DNA from: a virus
Length of the DNA stretch: 53,023 nucleotides
Strand: one strand, 5' to 3'
IMG/VR virus record: IMGVR_UViG_3300012988_000007
Location: 1 to 53,023 of that record
Part shown: positions 32,171 to 41,796 of the stretch, one piece after another
Position numbering within the stretch: the stretch's first letter is position 1
How the letters are laid out: each line of letters starts with the position of its first letter
The notes under the pieces: generated by a model
What the model saw: only the letters and a program-made list of their open reading frames with translations
Told to the model about the DNA's origin: nothing
The model's database searches: none
Program-made: the position numbers and the translations under genes

Positions 32171-32877
32171 TAGATATTAAGGATGATTTATTAGCATGCG
32201 ATAGGCAATTATACCCAACAGGTAGGGCATTTGCTATGCCTGTTGGTGGAATACTTGAATCATTACATATTGCTTTAAACAATATTCAAAATATCTCATA
32301 CAACGACATTATTAGTTTGCTTGATGGGCTAATACCCGATAATGACGGGTTTACCGAGGATGATGCAAGCAACTGGGAGCGAGTCTATGGATTGACAAAA
32401 AACAGTGTCCTAGATTTGGCGACTAGAAAAAAGGCGTTACTTCAGGTAATAGCATATCCAAACGGACAACCAGCAAGATCGCATTATTTGTTCTTGCAGG
32501 ATCAGTTGCAACAAGCTGGATTTGATGTTTGGATTCATGAAAACATATTTGATGACGGAATGGGTGGTTTTGTTGCGAAAACACCTTTAGAAGTATACGG
32601 AATTTCGGAGCTAACCGCTGTACAATATGGCGATAGGCAATATGGGGATACCGAATATGGACAGTACTATACTAACAAGATCGCCAACTATATAGACGAA
32701 AAACTAGATTTGCCTTTTGATTTAGGGTCTAGTCTTTCGGGGACATTCTTTATAGGCGGTGAGACATTGGGGACATTTGCGGATGTACCCTTAATACGTA
32801 AAAACGAGTTTAGACAATTGATTTTAAAAACAAAGCCCTTAAATAATGTAGGGTTCATATTTGTAAACTATATATAA
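32167..32877 (+). CDS. Baseplate/tail protein, Mu gp48 (DUF2313)-like (236 aa)
   Basis: A typical YmfQ/gp48 order: LLDGLIPDNDGFTEDDASNW, RKKALLQVIAYPNGQPARSH and FDVWIHENIF. A repeated YGDRQYGDTEYGQYYT segment lies near residue 160, an unusual Tyr/Gly low-complexity insert. It connects the baseplate to fibre proteins. Overlaps the previous gene by four bases. Confidence 0.8.
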   Translation: MIDIKDDLLACDRQLYPTGRAFAMPVGGILESLHIALNNIQNISYNDIISLLDGLIPDNDGFTEDDASNWERVYGLTKNSVLDLATRKKALLQVIAYPNGQPARSHYLFLQDQLQQAGFDVWIHENIFDDGMGGFVAKTPLEVYGISELTAVQYGDRQYGDTEYGQYYTNKIANYIDEKLDLPFDLGSSLSGTFFIGGETLGTFADVPLIRKNEFRQLILKTKPLNNVGFIFVNYI

Positions 32878-32878
32878 T

Positions 32879-33481
32879 ATGGCAAAAGGATTAGGTAATT
32901 ACCCAAATATAATACCAGCAAGCGCAGACTTCCCAAATGGCCAAATTAAGGATAATCCAGGAGATGGGAGCGGAACCCCTGTAAATCAGTTTACAAACTC
33001 GGACATACAAGAATTCTTTGCAAAAATGATGCGTGTTGCGGGGATAACGCCAAATGGGAACTTTGACAAGGACTCTAATAATGAGTTCTTAAGGTCAATG
33101 GTAAAGCTATTTGACGGAGACTGGACAACAATCACATCGACGGCAGATGTATCCGTAAACATTCCTAGCCCATCAACAATAGTAGGATACAGAATGATGT
33201 ATAAGCAAACATTCAGAGACGTGATCTGCTCTTTTTATGTTGGATTTACAACAGCGGTAACCAGCTATGTTGATATATACTTGCCTTTGCCTATCAATGC
33301 TGACACGAGCGTTGACGTTGTAGGGTCGTGCGCAATTGGAAATACGACAACTAATATGTGTGGAAAGGTATCGCTATTGGGGCCAGCAACGTTGTTTGTA
33401 AGGTCGCAAGGCTCTATTACAGGATCGATTGAGGTTATGGGGGAATTCAGATACAAAAAACAAACACAATACACGTTTTAA
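32879..33481 (+). CDS. Tail fibre or receptor-binding-like protein (200 aa)
   Basis: N-terminal helix-and-loop (FPNGQIKDNPGDGSG, then NQFTNSDIQEFFAKMMRVAG) is like tail fibre/collar attachment segments in Bacteroidota phages. The C-terminal half is all beta. Position after gp48 fits a short fibre. Not proven. Confidence 0.6.
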   Translation: MAKGLGNYPNIIPASADFPNGQIKDNPGDGSGTPVNQFTNSDIQEFFAKMMRVAGITPNGNFDKDSNNEFLRSMVKLFDGDWTTITSTADVSVNIPSPSTIVGYRMMYKQTFRDVICSFYVGFTTAVTSYVDIYLPLPINADTSVDVVGSCAIGNTTTNMCGKVSLLGPATLFVRSQGSITGSIEVMGEFRYKKQTQYTF

Positions 33482-34200
33482 TGTTTCTGATAAACACGGA
33501 CTCGGTAAAAAAGTATTCAAAAAAGCTAGATTCTTTGAATCGTTCGGCTTTGCCTGTTGCAATACGGGAGAGCTTAAACGATTGCGCAAAAGATATGAAA
33601 ATGAATACTTTAATGAAAGAGTCCAAAGATTCGTTTATTAATCGTGAGCACAACTTCTTTAAGGCCAATTCTTCTTATGATAGAGCAACAGGCTTTAGTG
33701 TTAACCAAATGAAAGCGGTTATCGGAATGGTTGATGACCGATTAAAAGGGTCAAATAACTATTCGGTTAAAGACCTAGAGCAACAAGAGTCAGGTGGTAG
33801 AATAAAGAAAAAAGCTTTCATTCCAATGAAAAGCGCAAGGAAAAGCGGAAGCAATTCATTGGTAAGACCAAACGCAAGATTACAGAAAATAAAGACTATT
33901 GTTGATGTATCAAAACAAGACGGCACCAACAAGGGCGTTCAATTTGAATTAGCAGTTTTCAAGGCGGGTAAAGGCGGTTTTGTTTTAGCCAATAAGACCC
34001 TTTTTAAGGTAAATTCTGTTTTTAGGGAAAAAGGAGATACGAGATTTAAGCTTACCCCTCTTTATTCATTCAAAGCTAAGAGATCAGTAAAGGTAAGTGC
34101 TCATAACTTTGTGAAACGTGCGGGAAATGATTCTCGCGAAAAGATAGAGCAGTTTTTCCAAATAAGAGCTGAAAAAGAAATTTTAAAATATATGAAATGA
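33481..34200 (+). CDS. Minor tail/neck protein, lambda gpZ-like? (239 aa)
   Basis: Basic protein with IRESLNDCAKDMKMNTLMK near residue 30 and FIPMKSARKSGSNSLVRPNA in the middle, features seen in GPZ-type minor tail proteins. Its C-terminus is helical. The gene position, within the tail block, would be unusual for gpZ in lambda. I rate this tentative. It may bind the DNA end or complete the tail. Confidence 0.5.
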   Translation: MFLINTDSVKKYSKKLDSLNRSALPVAIRESLNDCAKDMKMNTLMKESKDSFINREHNFFKANSSYDRATGFSVNQMKAVIGMVDDRLKGSNNYSVKDLEQQESGGRIKKKAFIPMKSARKSGSNSLVRPNARLQKIKTIVDVSKQDGTNKGVQFELAVFKAGKGGFVLANKTLFKVNSVFREKGDTRFKLTPLYSFKAKRSVKVSAHNFVKRAGNDSREKIEQFFQIRAEKEILKYMK

Positions 34201-35435
34201 GTTGGGTAGATAAAATAAATACAGGATTTAGCATTAAAACAGCAGATGGAAAATCATATACCGTTGACTGGATGAATGCGACAAAAAAGGTAGAGTATTT
34301 TATCTCTGAATTCAATTTCCCTAATCTTGCAGGATCGCTTGTTAATAGAGGGAAACCTAAAGGCGCTAGGTATGATATTGAAATATACTTTCAAGGGGAA
34401 AACAACATTGAAAAATCGCAAGAATTTAGAACCTCAGCAGACGACAATAGTAGACCTTGGGTTGTTATTCATCCTTTATACGGGCAAATATTAGCACAAC
34501 CAACAAGCTTAGAGTTTGATGATAACTCTTATAATGTAACGAAGATAACTGGACAATTAATAGAAACAATAGATCAAGACAACCCTAAAACGGTAATTGA
34601 TCCTATTGATAATATTTTGATCCAAAAGGAAAATCTTGATACTAATTTCACTAATTCATTGACTTATAAATTAAAGAGTCAAGACGTTGTGAATATGAAT
34701 CAGATTGCGGACACGGTTCATACAAGGACTATTCCAATACTTAAACTACCTGATGAAATATCGGCATATTACAACCTGTTTTATGCGACTAAATCTGCGA
34801 TAAACAACGCTATCCAGTCGCCCGTTGTTGCGATGCGTACTATACAAGCATTGATTTCGACTCCTGCTAATTTTACCACAGATGTAAAAGTTAGGCTTAA
34901 TTCATTATCAAGTCAATATGATGCATTAAAGGCTCAGATAGTACCAAAAAATAGCTATCAAAAAATAAACCCATCAACAAAACAAGTATTTCAGATTACT
35001 GGCGCGGCTTTGATTTCGGCTCAATTGGTCGCGGCCAGTACGCCATTACCAAACAATTATACCAACTCTACTACAGTAATTAATGTAATAGAAACACTAA
35101 TTATTAATTACAACACATTTTTGGTGGATTTGGATTCGATTCAGACAGCCACAGGAGGTAAAGCTGATTCTTTTATACCTGATTGGCTTTCGTTTATGGC
35201 TCTAAACGAGTTAATGAATACGGTAATTTCAAACCTATTCATAATAGCACTTAACGGGAAGCAAGAGCGTAAAATATTGTTGGATCAAGATACTAACATC
35301 GTGTTATTAACGCACAAGCTATATGGTCTTGACGAATTCGACAACAACATAGATGAATTAATGGCAAACAATGGATGGGGTCTGAATCAATGCATACAGA
35401 TCAGAAAAAACACTGAGGTTAAATACTATATATGA
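34197..35435 (+). CDS. Mu gpN-like DNA circularisation/tail protein (412 aa)
   Basis: Residues 30-65 (VEYFISEFNFPNLAGSLVN, then GARYDIEIYFQGENN) match the N-terminal domain of Mu gpN. The helical remainder (about 150-400) is similarly placed. Mu gpN makes part of the baseplate centre or tail end. Precedes a gpP-like gene as in Mu. Confidence 0.75.
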   Translation: MSWVDKINTGFSIKTADGKSYTVDWMNATKKVEYFISEFNFPNLAGSLVNRGKPKGARYDIEIYFQGENNIEKSQEFRTSADDNSRPWVVIHPLYGQILAQPTSLEFDDNSYNVTKITGQLIETIDQDNPKTVIDPIDNILIQKENLDTNFTNSLTYKLKSQDVVNMNQIADTVHTRTIPILKLPDEISAYYNLFYATKSAINNAIQSPVVAMRTIQALISTPANFTTDVKVRLNSLSSQYDALKAQIVPKNSYQKINPSTKQVFQITGAALISAQLVAASTPLPNNYTNSTTVINVIETLIINYNTFLVDLDSIQTATGGKADSFIPDWLSFMALNELMNTVISNLFIIALNGKQERKILLDQDTNIVLLTHKLYGLDEFDNNIDELMANNGWGLNQCIQIRKNTEVKYYI

Positions 35436-36514
35436 TTTTAAAGATAAATGATAGGCTAAAGATTAGAACAATCGAGTACTTTAATTCATTCAAGATGAAT
35501 TTAAAGTATGACAGTATAGCCTCGTCATTTTCCTTTGATTTTTACTTTGATCCAGAAAACCACGACCAAGAAGAACTGGCTTGTGTGTCCCATTACCACG
35601 AGGCTATAATTGAGCATGAAGGCGTTAAAATAATGCACGGATATATACTGAGTCCAAAGTTTAAAGACTCAGCACAGAAGGCTATGGCTACGTTTTCTGG
35701 ATATTCTTTAACTGGCCCACTGCTTGATTGTAACATACCATTAGATACTTTTCCGCTACAATATGACGGGTTGTCTCTTAATCAAATATCAGACAAGCTA
35801 TTAAAACCTTTTGGTATAAATAAAAAAGTAGATGCTTCGGTAGCTCAAGAAATGAACAGAGCGTATGAGACAACCACGGCCAAGCCAGAGCAAACGGTTG
35901 CCGACTACCTTACAGAGCTAGCAAACCAAAGGAATATTATCATTACGCATACTAATGAAGGTGATTTATTATTCACACGACTAAACACAAAACAAACGCC
36001 TGTATTATTTGTACATGACGGGCTTATAGGAGTTGAAATGGAAATGGACTTTGGTGGTCAGAATCTACACAGCCATATTACGGTAATGAAACAGGCTGAT
36101 GACGGCGACTCATCGCAATACACTATTCAAAACCCGTTTGTGCCAGTAAAGAAAATATACAGGCCAAAGAACATAATCCAAACATCAGGGGACAATATTT
36201 CAGTAAAAAAAGCGGCTCAAAATGCCCTTGCTGCGGAACTTAGAAATATAACAGTAACGATAAAGGTTGATAGGTGGATGATAGGCGACCAGTTCATAAG
36301 GCCAAATACTATTATTTCAATTCTCAACAAAAATCTCTATATTTACAAAAAGACTAATTTCTTTGTGGAATCAGTTAGTTATGAGGGAGATTCAGAAGCA
36401 CTAACAGCAATAATAACATGCGTTTTGCCTTGTTGTTATGACGGGTCAGTTCCTTATAACATATTTGTTGATCCACACAAAAACAGCGCAACAGGATATA
36501 CGAGCAATATATAA
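35432..36514 (+). CDS. Baseplate hub, Mu gpP-like (360 aa)
   Basis: Order and segments correspond to Mu gpP: NLKYDSIASSFSFDFYFDPE and TFSGYSLTGPLLDCNIPLDT. These proteins form the trimeric hub gp27/gp44 ring under the tube. The neighbour gp45-like spike supports this. Overlaps its neighbours by bases sharing start and stop codons. Confidence 0.8.
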   Translation: MILKINDRLKIRTIEYFNSFKMNLKYDSIASSFSFDFYFDPENHDQEELACVSHYHEAIIEHEGVKIMHGYILSPKFKDSAQKAMATFSGYSLTGPLLDCNIPLDTFPLQYDGLSLNQISDKLLKPFGINKKVDASVAQEMNRAYETTTAKPEQTVADYLTELANQRNIIITHTNEGDLLFTRLNTKQTPVLFVHDGLIGVEMEMDFGGQNLHSHITVMKQADDGDSSQYTIQNPFVPVKKIYRPKNIIQTSGDNISVKKAAQNALAAELRNITVTIKVDRWMIGDQFIRPNTIISILNKNLYIYKKTNFFVESVSYEGDSEALTAIITCVLPCCYDGSVPYNIFVDPHKNSATGYTSNI

Positions 36515-37014
36515 TGCAGATTACAAAGGTAATATCAACACGTATAGGATCGGCCACAAGTCGACTGGTCAAGATATTGCGATTTGGCAAATCAGACGTT
36601 CAAGAACCAAGGCAATCTAGTGCATTTGGGATAGACTCAAATCCTGTCCCTAAGCTATTGGCCGTATACTCAGAAACAAGCGAGAACGGCAAAGCTGTGA
36701 TCTTAGGATACATAAACATTAACCAGTTGGCAGATATTGGCGAATGTCGCATATATTCCACCGATGAAAATAACTCTTTAAAGGCTTATTTATGGGCTAA
36801 AAACGATGGGGATTTGTTGGTTAATGGGGATACTGATAATTTGATTAGATACCTAAAGCTAAATCAAGGATTGCAGCAATTCGTAAATGATTTAAAGTTA
36901 GAGCTTACAGCTATACAGGCTGGGATTATTGCAGGAGGCGGAACATATACCCCAAATCCTGCGTTTCATTTAGATATTAGCGATTCAAAAATTGACAATG
37001 TAAAGACAAACTAA
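36514..37014 (+). CDS. Baseplate spike, Mu gp45-like (166 aa)
   Basis: The protein has an OB-like segment (GKAVILGYININQLADIGE, then CRIYSTDENNSLKAYLWAKN) and a repeat-poor C-terminus with GDLLVNGDTDNLIRYLK, typical of Mu gp45. It forms the membrane-piercing spike. No His-x-His iron motif is visible at the tip, so the metal site may be absent. Confidence 0.75.
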   Translation: MQITKVISTRIGSATSRLVKILRFGKSDVQEPRQSSAFGIDSNPVPKLLAVYSETSENGKAVILGYININQLADIGECRIYSTDENNSLKAYLWAKNDGDLLVNGDTDNLIRYLKLNQGLQQFVNDLKLELTAIQAGIIAGGGTYTPNPAFHLDISDSKIDNVKTN

Positions 37015-37015
37015 G

Positions 37016-37342
37016 ATGATAATTTACGACTCAGCAAATATATACATAGACGCACAACCAGACCTTTTGTCAAAGATAAACGCTCTTAATGCCGTTATTG
37101 ATGCGCTAGAAGCCACAGCCCTCAAAGCGGCTGGTAATGGGGATGTTGACGAATACGAGCTTGACAACGGACAAACAAAAATTCGGACTAGATACCGAAA
37201 CCCTTCTGAGGTGGCCAGGTCAATCACGGCCTTTGAAATCATAAGACAAAGATACATTAATAGATACAACAAGACTGGAATGGTGAGACTATCAGACCAG
37301 AATAATTTTAGACGCAATTATGGGTTTAACGGAACGTATTAG
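37016..37342 (+). CDS. Hypothetical head-tail joining-like protein (108 aa)
   Basis: Short helical protein immediately before the portal, the place of gpW-type head completion proteins in lambda. It overlaps the portal gene by 23 bases. The sequence itself shows an Arg/Tyr-rich middle but no firm signature. The role is suggested by position alone. Confidence 0.5.
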   Translation: MIIYDSANIYIDAQPDLLSKINALNAVIDALEATALKAAGNGDVDEYELDNGQTKIRTRYRNPSEVARSITAFEIIRQRYINRYNKTGMVRLSDQNNFRRNYGFNGTY

Positions 37343-39032
37343 TAATTTCTTTCTTCCTAAAGAGTCGGTTAAAGAGGACGAAACAATACAGGTAGTCGAA
37401 GAGATTAAAGAGGAAACAAAAGAAATTGTACAAAAAAAACACCATCCATCTGCTGACTGGGTTGGTGGTGGGGGAGTTTATAATCATTTGTTTGCGATCG
37501 GTTTCAACGGAGAAAAGACCATGGGTGAAATGGGGCCAATCAAAACCTATAGACCCGACTATATTGGTTTGCGTCTTAGGTCTTGGCAGGCTTACTATGA
37601 GTCCGAGATTGCAAAGACTCTTATTGACCGTATGGTTATGTGGGTTATCGGAAACGGTCTTAAGCTTCAAACGCAGCTTAACGATGTTATGCTACAATCA
37701 GAGGGCGTAAAGATAGATTGTCAAGCGTTCAGTAAGATTACCGAAGCACGTTGGGCTTGTTTTGCTGATTGTACAAATGTAGATTACGCTAAAAAACACA
37801 CATTAGGAGAGATACAACAGATTGCGGAGCGTAACGCATATATAGGCGGTGACGTCCTTGTAGTATTGAGGTATGACCGAAAAACAGGGGTAAATGTTCA
37901 ACTTATTGACGGGCAACATGTATGTAGCCCAGTATTTGGAAATGAATTTTATCCACAGATTTTAGATAATGGGAATAGAATTCTTAATGGGGTAGAGACT
38001 GACGACACGGGACGACACATGGCATACTGGGTAAGAAAAGCGGGAGTAATTCCTAATTCACCCGTTACGAACCAATTTGAACGCATACCAGCCACTGGCA
38101 CCAATGGGGGACTTACCCAAGCATACTTATATTATGGGGATGAAATGCGCATTGACAACATACGTGGGGTGCCTATTATTTCGGTAATCTTAGAAACCCT
38201 TAAAGTATTAGAGCGATACAAGTCCGCAACTCTTACCAGTGCAGAAGAGCGTAGCAAAGTAGTATATACAGTTGAGCACGATATTGCAAGTACGGGAGAG
38301 TTTCCTTTGGCTAATCAACTGACTAGAGCATTAGATATTGACAACCAGTTGAACCCTCAGTTGCCACTTGACGTACAAGGCAACCAACTAGCTAATACAA
38401 TAGCGACTACAACAAACAAGCAAGTATTTAACCTTACTCAAGGGGCATCATTGAAAGCCGCTGACAGCTCTAAAAATGATCTGTACTTTGAAAAGTTCTA
38501 CGGCGTAAATATTGACATTGCATGTGCTTGCATTAGTGCTCCCTCTGATGTCATAATGAGTAAATACCAAGGTAGTTATTCATCATCAAGGGCGGCCGTA
38601 AAAGACTTTGAGCATACATTAACAGTAAAGAGAACTAAGCATTCAAAAGGGTTCCTGGCTCCTATTTATCATTTTTGGCTAGAGGTTGAGGTGTTGACAT
38701 TTAAATTACAAGCGCCTGGTTATCTTAACGCAAGACTAACAAGCAATTACATGCTAGTTAGTGCATACAGGAATGCAAGATTTGTAGGTGCTGTAGTTCC
38801 ACATATCGACCCACTAAAAGAGGTTCAAGCAGAGAGATTGAAACTTGGAGAATCAGGGGCCGCAATACCGTTGACAACTCCCGAATCGGCAACCGAGAAA
38901 CTAGGGGAGGGAGAATACTATTCTAATGTAATCCAATACGCCCATGAATTGGAAATGGCAACGAAATTGGGTATTGAGATGCAAGAAACGCCTCAACAAC
39001 AACTTGAAGAAAAAGGCAAAAATGATGATTAG
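37320..39032 (+). CDS. Portal protein, lambda gpB family (570 aa)
   Basis: The segment TYRPDYIGLRLRSWQAYYES, then SYSSSRAAVKDFEHTLTVKR, is typical of lambda portal proteins. It has the expected mid-size and follows a small neck-like gene. Portals form the dodecameric entry for DNA and dock the terminase. A leftward ribbon-helix-helix gene converges on its stop codon and overlaps it by four bases. Confidence 0.9.
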   Translation: MGLTERISNFFLPKESVKEDETIQVVEEIKEETKEIVQKKHHPSADWVGGGGVYNHLFAIGFNGEKTMGEMGPIKTYRPDYIGLRLRSWQAYYESEIAKTLIDRMVMWVIGNGLKLQTQLNDVMLQSEGVKIDCQAFSKITEARWACFADCTNVDYAKKHTLGEIQQIAERNAYIGGDVLVVLRYDRKTGVNVQLIDGQHVCSPVFGNEFYPQILDNGNRILNGVETDDTGRHMAYWVRKAGVIPNSPVTNQFERIPATGTNGGLTQAYLYYGDEMRIDNIRGVPIISVILETLKVLERYKSATLTSAEERSKVVYTVEHDIASTGEFPLANQLTRALDIDNQLNPQLPLDVQGNQLANTIATTTNKQVFNLTQGASLKAADSSKNDLYFEKFYGVNIDIACACISAPSDVIMSKYQGSYSSSRAAVKDFEHTLTVKRTKHSKGFLAPIYHFWLEVEVLTFKLQAPGYLNARLTSNYMLVSAYRNARFVGAVVPHIDPLKEVQAERLKLGESGAAIPLTTPESATEKLGEGEYYSNVIQYAHELEMATKLGIEMQETPQQQLEEKGKNDD

Positions 39033-39199
39033 TTAGGTCTCTTAATCCTAAGATCAGGCGGGTAAGAATCCCGTATTTCACGTAATTTTGGTTTCAATAG
39101 CTGAGTAACTGTAACCCCCAGATTCTCGGCTATTGTTTTTATGTCCGCTTTTATATCTACGGGTACGTTTTTGATGTAAATATTTTTTTCTGATGCCAT
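39029..39199 (-). CDS. Ribbon-helix-helix regulator (56 aa)
   Basis: Read leftward, MASEKNIYIKNVPVDIKADI continues IKTIAENLGVTVTQLLK. The strand-then-two-helices pattern is typical of Arc/CopG proteins such as antitoxins. It is the only leftward gene in the morphogenesis block. It has its own TATATTTG promoter (39204-39211) and a tandem GTTACTTAA repeat, fitting autoregulation. No toxin partner lies next to it. Confidence 0.75.
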   Translation of the reverse strand: MASEKNIYIKNVPVDIKADIKTIAENLGVTVTQLLKPKLREIRDSYPPDLRIKRPN

Positions 39200-39203
39200 A
39201 ATA

Positions 39204-39211
39204 CAAATATA
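39204..39211 (-). promoter_or_regulatory. Leftward promoter (TATATTTG)
   Basis: A perfect TAnnTTTG on the leftward strand, five bases upstream of the ribbon-helix-helix start codon. Confidence 0.7.
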
Positions 39212-39218
39212 CTATATA

Positions 39219-39237
39219 GTTACTTAAATGGTTACTT
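39219..39237. promoter_or_regulatory. Tandem operator-like repeat (GTTACTTAA x2)
   Basis: GTTACTTAA occurs at 39219 and 39231, 12 bp apart (about one helical turn), directly upstream of the promoter. Ribbon-helix-helix proteins often bind such direct repeats. Confidence 0.6.
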
Positions 39238-39276
39238 AATTTTTAATATTTTGTTTTTAGGATCAATTTTATAGCA

Positions 39277-40236
39277 ATGTCAAAAGAGCTATATCTTTAT
39301 ACGGGTATTTTTGGTTTTACTGCTGAGTCGTTGATCTCTGGGATTAACGACAATATGGGTAAGCCTGCCACTATAAGGGTTAATACTCCTGGCGGCAGTT
39401 TGTTTGCGACATGGGGAATAGTGGCAAAAATGCGTGAGCATGGAGATATTACTATTTCCGTAGATGGGATGGCAATGAGTGGTGGGGCTTTCATGTTGCC
39501 TTATGCAAAGAAAAGAAAGGCCTTATCTGTTTCTAAGATAATGATACATAGGGCTGACATGACAGTAGAAAGCCCAGAGGATCAAAAGTTTTTAGACGAT
39601 ATAAACGCAGACTTAAAAGCTGAATTCTTAAAACAGATTGACGGGGCTAAGTTCGCTTTAATTACAGGTTATACCATCGATCAAATATTTGATCCCACAA
39701 GTAGGATAGATGTTTATTTGTCAGCCCAACAAGCACTAGAAGTAGGTTTGATTGACGAAATTATACAATTGACCGATGAAGAGGTTACAGCCTTTAATAA
39801 TAAGCTATCAGAAATAGCGGCCTTTTCAAACACCCCAATAGTTCAAAAAGTAAATGCACATATAAATATGGATTTAAATAAATTAAAAGCAGAACACCCC
39901 ACCGTATTTGCGGAAGCAGTTGCATTGGGAGTGTCGCAGGAAAAAGACCGTGTGGGCTCATGGCTGGCATGGAATACGATAGACCCCAAAGCAGTAGCGG
40001 AAGGAATCGAAGCAGGAACTCAGGTAACCCCAAAAGTAATATCTGAATTTTCCGTAAAAGCGGTTAGCGCAAACATGTTGGCTAATGTCGAGAAAGACAA
40101 AGTAGTTGATGTAAAACTACCTGAGGCTGGTCAAGTTGCTGCATCAGCAGACCCAGTTAAGGACGAAAAAATAGCAGCTTTCGAGGCTGAGAAAAAACAA
40201 GCATTGGCTCAAAGACTAGGTAAAGACCCAAAATAA
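39277..40236 (+). CDS. ClpP-like (S14) prohead protease with scaffold-like tail (319 aa)
   Basis: The catalytic Ser68 stands in GMAMSGGAF, His91 in IMIHRADMT and Asp145 in SRIDVYLSAQQALE; this is the ClpP arrangement. Residues 160-319 form a helical, Lys/Glu-rich tail, possibly scaffold as in lambda C. It processes the prohead during assembly. Lies between portal and decoration genes, as in lambda-type heads. Confidence 0.88.
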   Translation: MSKELYLYTGIFGFTAESLISGINDNMGKPATIRVNTPGGSLFATWGIVAKMREHGDITISVDGMAMSGGAFMLPYAKKRKALSVSKIMIHRADMTVESPEDQKFLDDINADLKAEFLKQIDGAKFALITGYTIDQIFDPTSRIDVYLSAQQALEVGLIDEIIQLTDEEVTAFNNKLSEIAAFSNTPIVQKVNAHINMDLNKLKAEHPTVFAEAVALGVSQEKDRVGSWLAWNTIDPKAVAEGIEAGTQVTPKVISEFSVKAVSANMLANVEKDKVVDVKLPEAGQVAASADPVKDEKIAAFEAEKKQALAQRLGKDPK

Positions 40237-40237
40237 T

Positions 40238-40684
40238 ATGAGTACAGTAAATCAAACCACGAATACAGGACAACAGGCGATAACCAATTACGACTTATCG
40301 AAAATTTTCCTGTTAAATAATAGGTACGCAACTGGTACTTATACAAACAGCTCAGGCGGTTCGGTTACTATTGTAGCAGGCACCGTAATCGGTAGGATTT
40401 CGGCTTCTGGTCTTTTATTGCCACTTGTTGCGGCAGCATCAGACAATAGCCAATTCCCTGTAGGTATTTCCGCAAGTGCTGTTACTGTAGCAAATGGCGC
40501 ATCTGTGACACTTACTTACTGTATAGCGGGTGATGTAGCAGAGGAAGCAGTAGTATTCCAAAACGGAACTGACACGCTAAACACTGTAGTTTCTGGTCGC
40601 AGACTTAGAGACAGGATCGCAGCGGATACCGTTGGTATCATCTTGAAATTCAGCAACGATCTTACAGCATTCGACAACCAATAA
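40238..40684 (+). CDS. Head decoration protein, lambda gpD-like (148 aa)
   Basis: Beta-rich Ala/Gly/Val protein (AGTVIGRISASGLLLPLVAAA) between protease and major capsid, the position of gpD. It starts one base after the protease stop. It stabilises expanded capsids at threefold axes. Confidence 0.75.
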   Translation: MSTVNQTTNTGQQAITNYDLSKIFLLNNRYATGTYTNSSGGSVTIVAGTVIGRISASGLLLPLVAAASDNSQFPVGISASAVTVANGASVTLTYCIAGDVAEEAVVFQNGTDTLNTVVSGRRLRDRIAADTVGIILKFSNDLTAFDNQ

Positions 40685-40695
40685 AAAATTAAGAC

Positions 40696-41796
40696 ATGCC
40701 AGAAATTTCAGTTACGGACGCAAGACCGTTATTTACCAAAGATTTAGTCGACGTATATCGTCAGATTTCAGAACCAACAGCCTTTTTAAGGTCGTTTTTT
40801 AAAGAGACATACAGCGGGACAAAGCTTGTATCTGTAGAAGTACAGAGAGGGTTTGAGATGATCGCTGTGGATGTACTTAGGGGTACAGAGGGGAATAGGA
40901 ACCGTTTTAGTTCTTCTACAGAAAGAATGTATCTCCCTCCTTTGTATGATGAATATTTCGATCTTACTGAGCTTGATTTGTACGATCGCCTTTTCGGGTC
41001 TACTCAAATCACGGGTTCTGATTATGCAAACTTCTTGTATTCTGTTGCAATGAAGGTGAAAGAACTTGAAAACAAGATTGCAAGACGTTACGAATTGCAG
41101 TGTGCGCAAGTTCTTCAGACAGGCGTAGTACAACTTGTAAATGGCACAAACATTGACTTTAAAAGGAAAGCAGCTTCATTGGTTGACCCAGGGGCTGGCA
41201 ACTATTGGGCTAATGCTTCTTTATCTGGTGGCCTTCCAACAGGTATCAACCCATATACTCAACTTGAAACAGGCTGTAATTTCTTGCGTCAAGTAGGTAA
41301 GGCAAAAGGGGGAATGTTTAATATGATCTTGGGTTCTAAAGCCCTAACAGACTTACAAACGAATCCTTTTTTCTTACAGAAACAAAACCTTTTCAACATG
41401 GCTTTGGATTCTGTAAATGCCCCTCAAAGAAACTCGGTAGGTGCCGCATTCCATGGCATCCTAACAGTAGGGTCTTACAAGGTATTGATTTGGACGTATC
41501 CACAATTCTACGATATCCCTGCTTCGCCAGGTGTTGCAGCAGTTCTTCAGACTCCGTACATTGACCCAAACACGGCAATTTTGATTGACGAAGCTCCTGA
41601 GTTCATTCTTAGTTATGCAGCAGTACCTCAATTGCTTAACTTGAATGGTGGTGGTGTAACTCCTTTCGTAGGTCCTTACATGGTTTCTGAGTGGATGGAT
41701 CAAAGACTGGCTAAACACGATATTATCGTGAAATCAGCAGCGATTGCAATTCCAACAGCGGTAGACAAAATTTACACACTTAAAACAGGCGTATAA
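40696..41796 (+). CDS. Major capsid protein, lambda gpE-like (366 aa)
   Basis: HK97-fold lambda-type major capsid protein by position and content, for example LSGGLPTGINPYTQLETGC in the middle and TAVDKIYTLKTGV at the end. The length fits. It builds the icosahedral head. The next gene shares bases with its stop (TAATG). Confidence 0.87.
   Translation: MPEISVTDARPLFTKDLVDVYRQISEPTAFLRSFFKETYSGTKLVSVEVQRGFEMIAVDVLRGTEGNRNRFSSSTERMYLPPLYDEYFDLTELDLYDRLFGSTQITGSDYANFLYSVAMKVKELENKIARRYELQCAQVLQTGVVQLVNGTNIDFKRKAASLVDPGAGNYWANASLSGGLPTGINPYTQLETGCNFLRQVGKAKGGMFNMILGSKALTDLQTNPFFLQKQNLFNMALDSVNAPQRNSVGAAFHGILTVGSYKVLIWTYPQFYDIPASPGVAAVLQTPYIDPNTAILIDEAPEFILSYAAVPQLLNLNGGGVTPFVGPYMVSEWMDQRLAKHDIIVKSAAIAIPTAVDKIYTLKTGV

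Noticed and set aside
32630-32670. Tyr/Gly repeat segment in the gp48-like gene as a tandem repeat element
   Set aside because: The three YGD/YG units are protein-level low complexity within a coding frame; they are too short and diverged to be a DNA repeat feature.
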